From Reyranella humidisoli (GTDB lineage: Bacteria > Pseudomonadota > Alphaproteobacteria > Reyranellales > Reyranellaceae), in contig NZ_JAHOPB010000003.1 of NCBI RefSeq assembly GCF_019039055.1, positions 248,001 to 312,000 of the forward strand: 64,000 nt of DNA. Direction: 5' to 3'. Positions 10,953 to 21,238 of this stretch are shown piece by piece. The position numbers were made by a program, and so were the translations under genes. Each line of letters starts with the position of its first letter. Position 1 is the first letter of the stretch. The notes beneath the pieces were generated by a model. It was not told the origin of the DNA and searched no databases. It was given only the letters and a program-made list of their open reading frames with translations.

Positions 10953-11858
10953 TCACCGGGTTACAAGGATGAGGACGACGCCGCCGACCACGAGGATGCT
11001 GCCGATCCACTCGCCGAGGGACGGCCGCTCCTTGAGGATGAGGCGGGAGGAGATGAAGGTGAAGACCAACTCGATCTGGCCGACCGCGCGCACCAGCGCC
11101 GCGTTCTCGAGGGTCATGGCCAGCGCCCAGCCGGCCGATCCCAGCACGCTGAAGATGCCGACCCAGATCGAGGACCGCCAGTTGAACCAGACCTTCGAGA
11201 GCTGCGGCCGGTCGCGCCGGAACAGGTAGAGGCCCATCAGCACGACCTGGATCGTGTTCATGCAGGCGAGCACGGTGATGCCGCGCACCATGAAGTCGCC
11301 CTCGGGCAAGAGCTTCGAAGCCTCGCGGATCGTCCCCGCGGCGATCGCGAAAATCGCTCCGGAGAGGATGCCGAACAGCGCGCCCTTGTGCGTGAGGTCG
11401 GCCAGTACGCCGCGCACGTCGGAGAACTTGCCGCGCACGCTCAGGATGGCGACGCCGCCCAGGCAGACCAGGATACCCGCCCAGGCGCCGAGCTTCAGCG
11501 GCTCTCCCGCGATGAAGGTCGCGAACAAGGCGACGAACACCGTCTCGGTCTTGGAATAGACCGTGCCGACGGCGAAGTTTCGCAGCGAGAATGCGTGGAT
11601 CATCAGCGAGGTCGCCACGATCTGGGCGACCCCCGCGATGGTCACCAGCAGCAGGAAATGCAGCGAGATCGAGGGGACGTGCCGGCCGGTCACGAACACC
11701 AGGAAGGCCAGCATGCCCAGTGCCAGCGGCGCGCCGTAGAGATAGCGGACGAAGTTTGCGCCATCGACGCTCAGGATGCCGCGAATCTTCTGCTGCATCG
11801 TCGTGCGGATGTTCTGGCACAGAGCGGCAGCGACGGTGATCGGTATCCAGAGCGGCAC
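10953..11858 (-). CDS. EamA/DMT-family transporter
   Basis: 301-residue integral inner-membrane protein with about ten hydrophobic helices and the two-fold EamA repeat; the second half begins near 'GALFGILSGAIFAIAAG'. The hallmark 'ERPSLGEWIGSILVVGGVVLIL' ending is present. The start is a GTG at 11856-11858 behind a GGGAG site. It is the first gene of the minus-strand unit running through CoA-transferase and thiolase. EamA members transport many metabolites, so the cargo is not known; co-expression with acyl-CoA enzymes suggests an organic acid. Confidence 0.88.
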   Translation of the reverse strand: MPLWIPITVAAALCQNIRTTMQQKIRGILSVDGANFVRYLYGAPLALGMLAFLVFVTGRHVPSISLHFLLLVTIAGVAQIVATSLMIHAFSLRNFAVGTVYSKTETVFVALFATFIAGEPLKLGAWAGILVCLGGVAILSVRGKFSDVRGVLADLTHKGALFGILSGAIFAIAAGTIREASKLLPEGDFMVRGITVLACMNTIQVVLMGLYLFRRDRPQLSKVWFNWRSSIWVGIFSVLGSAGWALAMTLENAALVRAVGQIELVFTFISSRLILKERPSLGEWIGSILVVGGVVLILVTR

Positions 11859-11947
11859 GGCGTTTTATCTCCCTGCCGGGAGTGTATGGCGTCAATAGCC
11901 CCGCGTCTGCGGTTTAGATTTCCGCGATGCAGCAGGCAGGTGACACC

Positions 11948-12997
11948 CTAACGCCGAACGTCTGCCCCGACTGCATCGGAGACCGACGAGAAGCCGTCGC
12001 GGGCCAGCAGGGCCGCCAGTTCGTCCTTGATGCGACGGATGAGCGGCGGGCCCTCATAGACCATGGCCGAATAGAGCTGCACCAGGGCCGCGCCCGCCCG
12101 GATCTTGGCATAGGCATCGGCCCCGGAGCCGATTCCGCCGCAACCGATCAGGGGGAACTGGCGCTCCGTCCGTTGCGCGGTCTTGCGCAGGACTTCCGTC
12201 GACAGGGCCGTGAGCGGTGCGCCCGACAGGCCGCCGGTCTCACCCCGGCGCTGCGACCGCAGCGTGGGCGGCCGCGACAGGGTGGTGTTGCCGATGATGA
12301 TGCCGTCGAGCTTGAGGTCGCGGCAGACGAAGACGATGTCGTCAAGATCGTCGTCGCTCGCGTCGGGCGCGATCTTCACGACCAGCGGCACCGGCTTGGC
12401 CGCGATCGCGTCCTGCACGCGCTTCAGCAGGCCGGCGAGTTCCATCCGACCCTGCAGATTGCGCAGGCCCGGCGTGTTGGGTGAGGAAACGTTGCAGACG
12501 AGGTAATCGGCATAGGGCGCGAGTGCCACGCAGCCGGTCACGTAGTCGGCGGCACGGTCGGTACTGTCCTTGTTGGCGCCGATATTGACGCCGACGAAGC
12601 CGCGCCGGGGGCGGGCGGCGAGGCGGGCGCGGGCGGCCTCCAGGCCGTGGCCGGGAAAGCCCATGCGGTTGATGACGCCGCGATCCTCCGGCAGCCGGAA
12701 CAGACGGGGGCGCGGATTGCCTTCCTGCGGCCGCGGCGTGACGCTGCCGATTTCCACCAGACCGAAGCCCTGTGCGAGCATGGCGTCGGCCACCTCGGCA
12801 TTCTTGTCGAAACCGGCGGCGAGGCCGATCGGATTGGGCAGGGAGCGGCCCCAGATCTTCGTCGTCAGAGATGGCGGATCGGCGCGCCGGTCGCCCGGCA
12901 ACAGCCCGCTTTTCAGGGCACGGATCGCCAGGCCGTGCGCGGCCTCTGCGTCGAGACGGGAGAGGGCGAGATCGAGGAGCGGGTACCAGACGGCCAT
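11948..12997 (-). CDS. pyrD: Dihydroorotate dehydrogenase (quinone), class 2
   Basis: 349-residue membrane-associated flavoenzyme of pyrimidine synthesis that oxidises dihydroorotate with quinone as acceptor. Key segments are 'NPIGLAAGFDKNAEVADAM', 'GSVTPRPQEGNPRPRLFRLPEDRGVINRMGF', the catalytic-Ser region 'CNVSSPNTPGLRNLQ', 'VVKIAPDASDDDL' and the FMN-phosphate loop 'LIGCGGIGSGADAYAKI'. ATG 12997 fits the family N-terminus ('MAVWYPLLDLALSRLDAEAAHGLAIRAL', the amphipathic membrane helices of class 2). An upstream in-frame ATG would add 26 unlike residues. Confidence 0.97.
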   Translation of the reverse strand: MAVWYPLLDLALSRLDAEAAHGLAIRALKSGLLPGDRRADPPSLTTKIWGRSLPNPIGLAAGFDKNAEVADAMLAQGFGLVEIGSVTPRPQEGNPRPRLFRLPEDRGVINRMGFPGHGLEAARARLAARPRRGFVGVNIGANKDSTDRAADYVTGCVALAPYADYLVCNVSSPNTPGLRNLQGRMELAGLLKRVQDAIAAKPVPLVVKIAPDASDDDLDDIVFVCRDLKLDGIIIGNTTLSRPPTLRSQRRGETGGLSGAPLTALSTEVLRKTAQRTERQFPLIGCGGIGSGADAYAKIRAGAALVQLYSAMVYEGPPLIRRIKDELAALLARDGFSSVSDAVGADVRR

Positions 12998-13052
12998 TGC
13001 CGTCTGGTTAGCAGAGGTTCCCTGTGGAGCGCTTGGGTGAGAGCGCGGCCCG

Positions 13053-13622
13053 CTAGAAGCGGCCCATACCGCCACCCTGGTTGGGCCGCAGGGACGGGGA
13101 GTCTGAGAAGATGACCATGAACAACTCGCGGAAGAGCTGGCCGATCCGCGGATCGTCGGGACCGGACGCCGGGGTCCAGGCGGTGGTCTCCGACATCGTC
13201 ATGTCGTTGCGGCAATAGATGGCATAGACGTTGAAGACGCCGGGCTTGCCCGGCTTGAAACGCGTGGTGCCCCTGCAAACCGAGTCGCTATTGAGATCGT
13301 TCGCGGGGTCGAAGACCAGCATGAGCCGGTAGTCGGGACGCGGCTTCTCAGGCGGGGTCTCGTAGGTGAAGGTGAGGCGGGGCATGGGCTTTGCGGCCTG
13401 CATCATCGGCAGCAGGTCGCGGGCCACGATCGCCGGATCGGTCCCGGGGAACGGATTGCCGTGGATGACGACCTGGAAGTTCTTGCCGTCCGTCGCGGCG
13501 AAGAACTCGCGATAGTCATACTGTACCGCATAGAAGGTGCCACCGATGGTAGCGGCGTAGACGGCGGCGGGAAGGGCGGCGACCGCAAGCAGCGCGGCAG
13601 CGATCTTGGACCTGAAACGCAT
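13053..13622 (-). CDS. Exported protein of unknown function
   Basis: 189 residues from ATG 13622, which has a GGAGGAG site seven bases upstream. The N-terminus 'MRFRSKIAAALLAVAALPAAVYAA' is a clear signal peptide, so the product is probably periplasmic. The mature part has two Cys that could pair ('SVCRGTTRFK' and 'AIYCRNDMTMSET'), a Pro-rich 'ETPPEKPRPDYRLMLVFDP' stretch and a Gly-rich tail. I do not recognise the family. It lies 55 nt upstream of pyrD on the same strand and downstream of parE, so it may share transcripts with pyrD. Confidence 0.7.
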   Translation of the reverse strand: MRFRSKIAAALLAVAALPAAVYAATIGGTFYAVQYDYREFFAATDGKNFQVVIHGNPFPGTDPAIVARDLLPMMQAAKPMPRLTFTYETPPEKPRPDYRLMLVFDPANDLNSDSVCRGTTRFKPGKPGVFNVYAIYCRNDMTMSETTAWTPASGPDDPRIGQLFRELFMVIFSDSPSLRPNQGGGMGRF

Positions 13623-13723
13623 TGGCAAACTCCTCCGCGGATTATCCGGCTATCGTACGCCCTGGAAGGGCTCCGGGAATGTCACATTTCTGCGCGTGGC
13701 GCGTAACCCCGGCGTAAGCCGGC

Positions 13724-15736
<2,013 letters not shown>

Positions 15737-15845
15737 GCCTGCTTCTTGTCTTTCCGCGGCCGCGCGAGGGGATCGCTTGGTGACCGGTTGGGCATGGGTA
15801 TGGTAGCAAAACCGCGCGAAATCAACCACATCCGGTGAGGAATCG

Positions 15846-16247
15846 ATGTCCGAAAGTCGCCGCGATCCGATCGTAAGGACCGTTCCCCAGCCTGCCGACA
15901 TGAACGGAAATGGCGACATTTTCGGCGGTTGGGTGCTGAGCCAGATGGATATCGCGGGCGGCTCGCTCGCGGCCCGGGTGGCGAAGGGGCGGGTGGCGAC
16001 GGTCGCCATTACGGCCATGACCTTCGTCGAGCCGATCAAGGTGGGAGACATGGTGTCGATCTATGGAGAAGTCGTGAAGGTTGGCCGCACGTCGATAACC
16101 ATCGGCCTCGAAACCGTCGTCCAGCGCCGCCATGAGGAGACCGACATCCGGGTTACGCACGGCACCTTCGTGTTCGTGGCGATCGACGGCGACGGCAATC
16201 CGCGCCCGGTGCCGCAGGACGGACCCGCCCAGGTCGCCGTCGCATGA
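15846..16247 (+). CDS. Hotdog-fold acyl-CoA thioesterase
   Basis: 133 residues of the YciA/BACH-like acyl-CoA thioesterase group. The catalytic segment 'NGNGDIFGGWVLSQMDIAGGSLAARVA' and the following 'VGRTSITIGLETVVQRR' strand are typical; these enzymes hydrolyse acyl-CoA to free acid and CoA in the cytosol. The ATG has a GGTGAGGAA site upstream. The end overlaps the DUF1007 gene start as ATGA, so it is translationally linked to the metal export pair, an unexpected partner for a thioesterase. Confidence 0.9.
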   Translation: MSESRRDPIVRTVPQPADMNGNGDIFGGWVLSQMDIAGGSLAARVAKGRVATVAITAMTFVEPIKVGDMVSIYGEVVKVGRTSITIGLETVVQRRHEETDIRVTHGTFVFVAIDGDGNPRPVPQDGPAQVAVA

Positions 16248-16918
16248 GACGGCTGCTGGCCCCGATCGTGGCCTTGCTGGCGATGCTGGCGCCGGCCATG
16301 GCCTTCGCCCACCCGCACATCGTCGTGCAGCAGGTGGTCCGCATGATCGCCAAGGACGGCAAGTACACGCATGTCGAGATCGAATGGCGCTTCGATCCGT
16401 TCTCCAGCGAGGTCGAGATCCCGCTGATCGACGAGGACAAGAACGGCAAGTTCTCCGCCCGCGAGACCAAGCTCCTGTCTGACGAGATGATGCCGGAGCT
16501 GGGCAAGTACGGCTACCTGAGCTGGATCAACACCGGCGCCAAGGATTTCAGGCCGCCCAAGCCGCCGCAATTCTCCGCCCGCATCGATGATCCCGCGACG
16601 TTCATTCCGCCGGAATGGGATCGCAATGCCGGCGACAATGCGGGCATGCCGATGCCGCCGAACAAGCGCGCCGACGGCGCGCAGGGCCCGCGCAAGCAGG
16701 GCCCGCGCAACCTCGTCTACGTCATGCGCTTCGCACTGCCCGAACCGTCCAAGCTCGTGTCGATCGCCACGTTCGATCCCGAGGACTTCATCCGCATCGA
16801 GGTCGACAAGGCCTCGGTTCCGGCCAACTGCACGCTCGGCAAGCATCCGACCCACAAGGCCGAGTTCGTGCGCGGCTATCCCATCTTTGCCGACGTGGTG
16901 ACATGCCAGCTTCCGTGA
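16244..16918 (+). CDS. DUF1007 family exported protein
   Basis: 224 residues. The N-terminus 'MRRLLAPIVALLAMLAPAMAFAHPHIVVQQVVRM' is a signal peptide followed by the 'HPHI' motif that defines DUF1007. Such proteins accompany nickel/cobalt exporters of the NicO group and probably act in the periplasm or at the membrane face as a metal-handling accessory. An acidic 'LIDEDKNGKFSARE' segment resembles a calcium-loop-like turn. The gene overlaps its downstream transporter by 16 nt, strong evidence for joint function. Confidence 0.88.
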   Translation: MRRLLAPIVALLAMLAPAMAFAHPHIVVQQVVRMIAKDGKYTHVEIEWRFDPFSSEVEIPLIDEDKNGKFSARETKLLSDEMMPELGKYGYLSWINTGAKDFRPPKPPQFSARIDDPATFIPPEWDRNAGDNAGMPMPPNKRADGAQGPRKQGPRNLVYVMRFALPEPSKLVSIATFDPEDFIRIEVDKASVPANCTLGKHPTHKAEFVRGYPIFADVVTCQLP

Positions 16919-17868
16919 AATCCTCCGCCTTGCGCTCGCCTTTCCTGTGGCTGGGAATCGTCCTGCTGATCGCCCTGGGCGGAGCGCTGGTGTTCAGCGA
17001 CAGCGTCGCAGAGTTGGCCCGTTACTCCGCCGAGTACCAGCGACGCATCAACCAGGTTCTCTCCACGTCGCTGCGGGACGTGCAGTCCGGTACGGGCTCG
17101 CTCGCTCTGTGGACCCTCGTCACCGTCTGCTTCGGCTATGGCGTCGTTCACACACTGGGACCGGGCCACGGCAAGGCCGTGGTCGTGGCTTACTTCCTCG
17201 ACAGCTCGCGCCCGCGCGCCTGGATCGAGGGTATCTTCGCCGGTGGCTGGATCGCCTTCACCCACACGCTGGCGGCGCTCCTGCTGGCGGGCGCGCTCAA
17301 GCTCTCCTCCACGGTCGGCCTGTTCGGCGCGATGCGCGAGGTCCGCAACGTCGAGATCGTGTCGTACACGCTCATCCTGCTGGTGGGCCTGTGGCGGCTG
17401 TGGGCCGGAATCACGGGGCGCGTGCACGAGCACTGGCACGGCGATCATGACCATGGCCCTGAGCATGGACACGGTCACGGACATTCCCACGGCCACGACC
17501 ATGCACATGGCCACGACCACGGGCATCATCATCACCACGACCATGAGCCGCCGCAGCGGACGATCGCGGGCTGGCTGCTGCTGACCGCGGCCGGCATCGC
17601 GCCCTGCGCCGGCGCCCTGGTCATCATCCTGCTGTCGATCGCGCTCGACGTGCTGTGGGCCGGCGTCGTCGGTGTCATCGCCATCGCCATCGGCATGGCG
17701 GTCACGCTGGCCGCCATCGGCATGGCCTCAATGGTGGCGCACCGGCTGATCATCGGCGACGGCCGCTCGCAGGAGATCGGGCGCTTCACCGCCATCGCCG
17801 CCTCGCTGATCGTCATCGCAACGGCCGGTACGCTGCTGCTGGGCTCGCTCGAACGCTTCTTCCGCTGA
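16903..17868 (+). CDS. NicO-family nickel/cobalt exporter with His-rich loop
   Basis: 321-residue membrane protein. The first helix is at residues about 13-30, then comes the conserved NicO segment 'FGYGVVHTLGPGHGKAVVVAYFL', with the HxxGPGHGK motif needed for Ni/Co transport. Between two membrane blocks is an extreme His/Asp/Gly loop of roughly 40 residues (about 175-215), likely a cytoplasmic metal-sensing or buffering loop as in RcnA. A second helical block follows ('AAGIAPCAGALVIILLSIAL'). The start ATG 16903 lies inside the DUF1007 gene. It probably pumps Ni2+/Co2+ out of the cell; import cannot be excluded by sequence alone. Confidence 0.92.
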   Translation: MPASVKSSALRSPFLWLGIVLLIALGGALVFSDSVAELARYSAEYQRRINQVLSTSLRDVQSGTGSLALWTLVTVCFGYGVVHTLGPGHGKAVVVAYFLDSSRPRAWIEGIFAGGWIAFTHTLAALLLAGALKLSSTVGLFGAMREVRNVEIVSYTLILLVGLWRLWAGITGRVHEHWHGDHDHGPEHGHGHGHSHGHDHAHGHDHGHHHHHDHEPPQRTIAGWLLLTAAGIAPCAGALVIILLSIALDVLWAGVVGVIAIAIGMAVTLAAIGMASMVAHRLIIGDGRSQEIGRFTAIAASLIVIATAGTLLLGSLERFFR

Positions 17869-17876
17869 GATCGCGA

Positions 17877-18767
17877 GTGGCCGAGATCAAGGCGCCCAGC
17901 CGGACTTCGAGACCCCTGCTGGGCGTGCTCTTCATGTGCACGGCCTGCGCGCTGTTCCCGATCATGAACGGGCTGGTGAAGCTGCTGGCCGCCACCTACG
18001 ACCCTCAGGAGATCGTCTGGTTCCGGATCATCCTGCATCTGGTGCTGGTGGCCGCGGTGTTCATGCCGCGCATGGGGCTCGGCCTGCTGCGCACGCGCCG
18101 TATCGGCACGCAATTCGTCAGCTCCGTGATGATGATGCTCTCGACCCTTTTTTTCTTCTCGGCGGTGAAATCCATACCGGTCGCGGAGGCCATCGCCGTC
18201 ACCTTCGTGGCACCGCTGGCGGTCGTGCTGCTGGCCTGGCCGCTGCTGGGCGAGCGCATCACTTTCTTCCGGATGGCCGCGGTGATCGTGGGCTTCGCCG
18301 GAGTCCTGATCGTAATCCGGCCGGGCAGCGCGGTCTTTCAGTGGCAGTCGTTGCTGCTGCTCGGGAGCGCCGTCTGCTACGCGATGTACCAGATCCTGAT
18401 CCGGCGTCTCGCGGGCATCGACGCGCCGGCCACCTCGATCTTCTACAGCGTGCTGCTGGGCGCGATCATCATGTCGGCCTGGCTGCCCTTCCACTGGAAG
18501 ACGCCGACGGGCTGGATCGACTGGGCACTGCTCTGTTCGCTGGGGGCCCTGGGCGCGCTGGGGCATTACTGTGTCGCCAAGGCCATGACCTATGCCTCGG
18601 CGAATTTCGTGGCCCCGTTCAACTATACGCAGATGATCGGCTCGGTCATCGTGGGTTACCTAATGTTCGCCGAGGTGCCGGATTTCTACACCTGGCTCGG
18701 GACGGCCGTGGTGGTCGGCGCCGGCTTGATGGTGGGCTGGCACGGGCGCAAGCCGCAAAAGAGCTGA
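17877..18767 (+). CDS. EamA/DMT-family transporter
   Basis: 296-residue inner-membrane protein with ten predicted helices and the duplicated EamA domain: first half from 'LLGVLFMCTACALFPIMNGLVKLLA', second from 'LLLLGSAVCYAMYQILIRRLAG'. The RhaT/YdcZ-like 'VAEAIAVTFVAPLAVVLLAWPLLGERI' segment is present. Start is taken as GTG 17877, eight bases after the NicO stop; an internal ATG at 17934 would remove part of helix 1. It probably lies in the same transcript as the metal exporter, though its cargo need not be related. Confidence 0.87.
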   Translation: MAEIKAPSRTSRPLLGVLFMCTACALFPIMNGLVKLLAATYDPQEIVWFRIILHLVLVAAVFMPRMGLGLLRTRRIGTQFVSSVMMMLSTLFFFSAVKSIPVAEAIAVTFVAPLAVVLLAWPLLGERITFFRMAAVIVGFAGVLIVIRPGSAVFQWQSLLLLGSAVCYAMYQILIRRLAGIDAPATSIFYSVLLGAIIMSAWLPFHWKTPTGWIDWALLCSLGALGALGHYCVAKAMTYASANFVAPFNYTQMIGSVIVGYLMFAEVPDFYTWLGTAVVVGAGLMVGWHGRKPQKS

Positions 18768-18779
18768 TGGGGAGAGAGC

Positions 18780-19703
18780 ATGCCGTATCTCGTTGCTGCC
18801 GACCTGCCGGTCGAGCCGGCTGGAATCCGCTTCCGTAGCCTGCTCGAACGGCCGCAGATCCTGCGCATGCCGGGGACGCACAATGGCATCGCGGCCCTCC
18901 AGGCGGAGCGCGCCGGGTTCGAAGCGCTCTACCTCTCTGGCGCCGCGATGTCGTCCTCCATGGGCCTGCCCGATCTCGGTGTCATCACGGTCGACGAGGT
19001 CTGCTTCTTCATCCGCCAGGTGGCGCGCTCCTCGGGCCTTCCGGTCCTGGTCGATGGCGATACCGGCTACGGAGAGGCGCTGAACGTCATGCACATGGTG
19101 CGGGCCTTCGAGGAGGCGGGCGCGGCGGCCGTCCATCTCGAGGACCAGCTCCTGCCGAAGAAGTGCGGCCACCTCAACAACAAGAAGCTGGCCGAGCCGC
19201 ACGACATGGCGGCCAAGGTCGCTGCCGCTGCCAAGGCCCGCCGGAACCTCTTCGTCATCGCTCGCACCGATGCGGCGGCAAGCGAAGGCATCGATGGTGC
19301 CGTGGCGCGGGCGAAGCTCTACATGGAAGCCGGCGCCGACGCGATTTTTCCCGAGGCCCTGCACAGTGCCGAGATGTTCCGTGCTTTCGCCAAGGCGATG
19401 CCCGGCGTGAAGCTGCTGGCCAACATGACCGAGTTCGGCCGCACGCCGTTCTTCACCGCGTCGGAGTTCGAGGCGATGGGCTACAGCATGGTGATCTGGC
19501 CGGTCTCGGCCCTGCGTGCGGCGAACAAGGCGCAGGAGGGCGTCTACGCGGCCATCCAGCGCGACGGCGGCACGCAGAACGCGATCGACCGCATGCAGAC
19601 GCGGCAGGAACTCTACGACACGATCCGCTACCACGAATACGAGGCGCTCGACGCATCGCTGGTGAAGACGGTGGTGCCGCAGGGCATGCCGCAGCGGGAC
19701 TAA
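18780..19703 (+). CDS. prpB: Methylisocitrate lyase / isocitrate lyase-PEP mutase family protein
   Basis: 307-residue TIM-barrel lyase. The catalytic signature 'KKCGH' is intact (in 'LLPKKCGHLNNKKLAEP'), as are the metal and substrate residues in 'LVDGDTGYGEALNVMHMVRAFEEAGAAAVHLEDQ' and 'FVIARTDA'. These fit PrpB, which splits 2-methylisocitrate to pyruvate and succinate in the methylcitrate cycle. prpC and prpD are not adjacent, so a related activity such as dimethylmalate lyase remains possible. A GGGGAGAGAGC site precedes the ATG, and the gene follows the EamA gene by 12 nt. Confidence 0.85.
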   Translation: MPYLVAADLPVEPAGIRFRSLLERPQILRMPGTHNGIAALQAERAGFEALYLSGAAMSSSMGLPDLGVITVDEVCFFIRQVARSSGLPVLVDGDTGYGEALNVMHMVRAFEEAGAAAVHLEDQLLPKKCGHLNNKKLAEPHDMAAKVAAAAKARRNLFVIARTDAAASEGIDGAVARAKLYMEAGADAIFPEALHSAEMFRAFAKAMPGVKLLANMTEFGRTPFFTASEFEAMGYSMVIWPVSALRAANKAQEGVYAAIQRDGGTQNAIDRMQTRQELYDTIRYHEYEALDASLVKTVVPQGMPQRD

Positions 19704-19708
19704 TCAGC

Positions 19709-19826
19709 GAAGGGTCCCTCGCTTTCGCTCGGGATGACACCGGTTTTGTTGTTGCGGCTTCGTGCCAAGCGCACGGGGTCAGCTACAACAAAATTGTCAT
19801 CGCGAGCGAAAGCGAGGGACCTTTCG
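19709..19826. repeat. Paired inverted dispersed repeat between convergent genes
   Basis: Outer arms 19709-19738 and 19796-19826 are inverted copies of the 'GAAGGGTCCCTCGCTTTCGC' / 'GCGAAAGCGAGGGACCTTTC' type. Inner arms pair again (TTTTGTTGT at 19744-19752 with ACAACAAAA at 19786-19794). The element separates the convergent prpB-like and amidase genes and could fold in either transcript, possibly acting as a bidirectional terminator. Confidence 0.8.
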
Positions 19827-19834
19827 CTTTTCTC

Positions 19835-21238
19835 TTACAGACCCAGCGCCGACAGGTCGGGCGCGCGCTTGTGGAAGTCGGTCGCGTCCTGCAGGGCCTT
19901 GCCGATTTTCAGCACCGTGCCCTCTGCGTAAGGCTTGCCGAGAAGCTGGATGCCGACGGGCAATCCCTTGGAGAAGCCGTTCGGCAGCGACAGGCCGCAG
20001 AGGCCGAGATAGTTGCCGGGGCGCGTCATCAGAGAAATCGCGGGAGACAGTTCGTCGACCTCGGCGACCGGAATCGCACCCGAGGCCAGCGCCGGCGTGA
20101 GCAGCGCATCGTAGGGCGCCATCCACGCGTTGAAGGCGGCACGGCGCTCGGCCATGCGGCGCAACTCCTCGGCATAGAGGGCCGGGGCGAAGGTCTTGGC
20201 GGCCATCGCGCGGCCGCGGACGCCCGCACCGATCGGCTGGTTCATGTCTTCGATCCAGCCGCGATGCAGCGACCACAGTTCCGAGGCCGAGATCGATCCC
20301 GCGCCGACGCCGAGATTGAAATACCATTCGGGAATCTTCACCGGTTCGACGATGGCGCCGAGCTGCTCCAGAGTCCGGGCCGAGGCCAGCCAGGCATCGA
20401 TCACGTCGGTATTGCAGGCAGGCAGCGCCGAGGCGTCGGGCAGGGCGATGCGCATGCCCTTGATCGATCCGCCTCTGGTCGCGGCGGTGAAATCCTCGAG
20501 CGGCTGATGCAGCGTCGTCGGATCGCGCGGATCGGGCGCGGCGAGGGCGTTGAGCATGAGCGCGCAATCCTCGACCGAGCGTGTCATCGGGCCGATCGAA
20601 TCGAGCGTCCACGACAGCAGCATCGTGCCGTGCAGGCTGATCCGGCCGAACGTGACTTTCAGGCCGACCAGCCCGTTGAAGGCGCAGGGGATGCGCACCG
20701 AGCCGCCGGTGTCGCTGCCGATGCCCGCGGGCGTCAGCCGCGCGGCCACGGCGACGCCGGTGCCGCTCGAGGAGCCGCCGGGCGTGCGATGGGTCTTGAG
20801 GTCCCACGGGTTCCACGGCGTGCCCATCAGCGGGTTGGTGCCCCAGCCACCGAACGCGAACTCGACCATGTGCAGCTTGCCAAGCGGGATCATGCCGGCC
20901 GCGGTAAGCCGCTCCACGGTGTTGGAGGTCTCGGTCGCGACGCGCTTCTCCCACATCTTCGAGCCGCCGGTGCCGATGCGGCCGGCGATGTCGCAGAGAT
21001 CCTTGTAGGCGATGGGCAGGCCTTGCAGCGGCGGCAGCGGAAAGCCGGAGGCGCGGGCGGTGTCGGCGCCGTCGGCCAGCCCGCGCGCTTCCTCCGCATA
21101 GACCTCGTTGAAAGCGTGCAGCTTGCCGTCCGCCTTCTCGATGCGGGCCAGCAGCGCCTCGACGATCTCGCGCGAGGAGAAGCGCCTGGCCGCGAGGCCG
21201 GCGGAGAGTTCCGTCAGGGTGAGTTCATGCAGAGACAT
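19835..21238 (-). CDS. Amidase (amidase-signature family)
   Basis: 467 residues with the amidase-signature Ser-Ser-Lys triad: Lys in 'LPIAYKDLCDIAGRIGTGGSK', and the serines in 'TPGGSSSGTGVAVAA' and 'GIGSDTGGSVRIPCAFNGLVGLK'. This family hydrolyses amides and includes GatA. Absence of gatB/gatC neighbours and the divergent C-terminus argue against the tRNA amidotransferase subunit. The ATG shares one base with the stop of the upstream SDR gene (TGATG), so the two are an operon. The substrate is not determinable. Confidence 0.9.
   Translation of the reverse strand: MSLHELTLTELSAGLAARRFSSREIVEALLARIEKADGKLHAFNEVYAEEARGLADGADTARASGFPLPPLQGLPIAYKDLCDIAGRIGTGGSKMWEKRVATETSNTVERLTAAGMIPLGKLHMVEFAFGGWGTNPLMGTPWNPWDLKTHRTPGGSSSGTGVAVAARLTPAGIGSDTGGSVRIPCAFNGLVGLKVTFGRISLHGTMLLSWTLDSIGPMTRSVEDCALMLNALAAPDPRDPTTLHQPLEDFTAATRGGSIKGMRIALPDASALPACNTDVIDAWLASARTLEQLGAIVEPVKIPEWYFNLGVGAGSISASELWSLHRGWIEDMNQPIGAGVRGRAMAAKTFAPALYAEELRRMAERRAAFNAWMAPYDALLTPALASGAIPVAEVDELSPAISLMTRPGNYLGLCGLSLPNGFSKGLPVGIQLLGKPYAEGTVLKIGKALQDATDFHKRAPDLSALGL

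Noticed and set aside
15737..15845. Sigma-70-like boxes in the parE-thioesterase divergent gap
   Set aside because: TTGGTG and TATGGT can be found with plausible spacing, but similarity is weak and GC-rich sequence yields such matches by chance.
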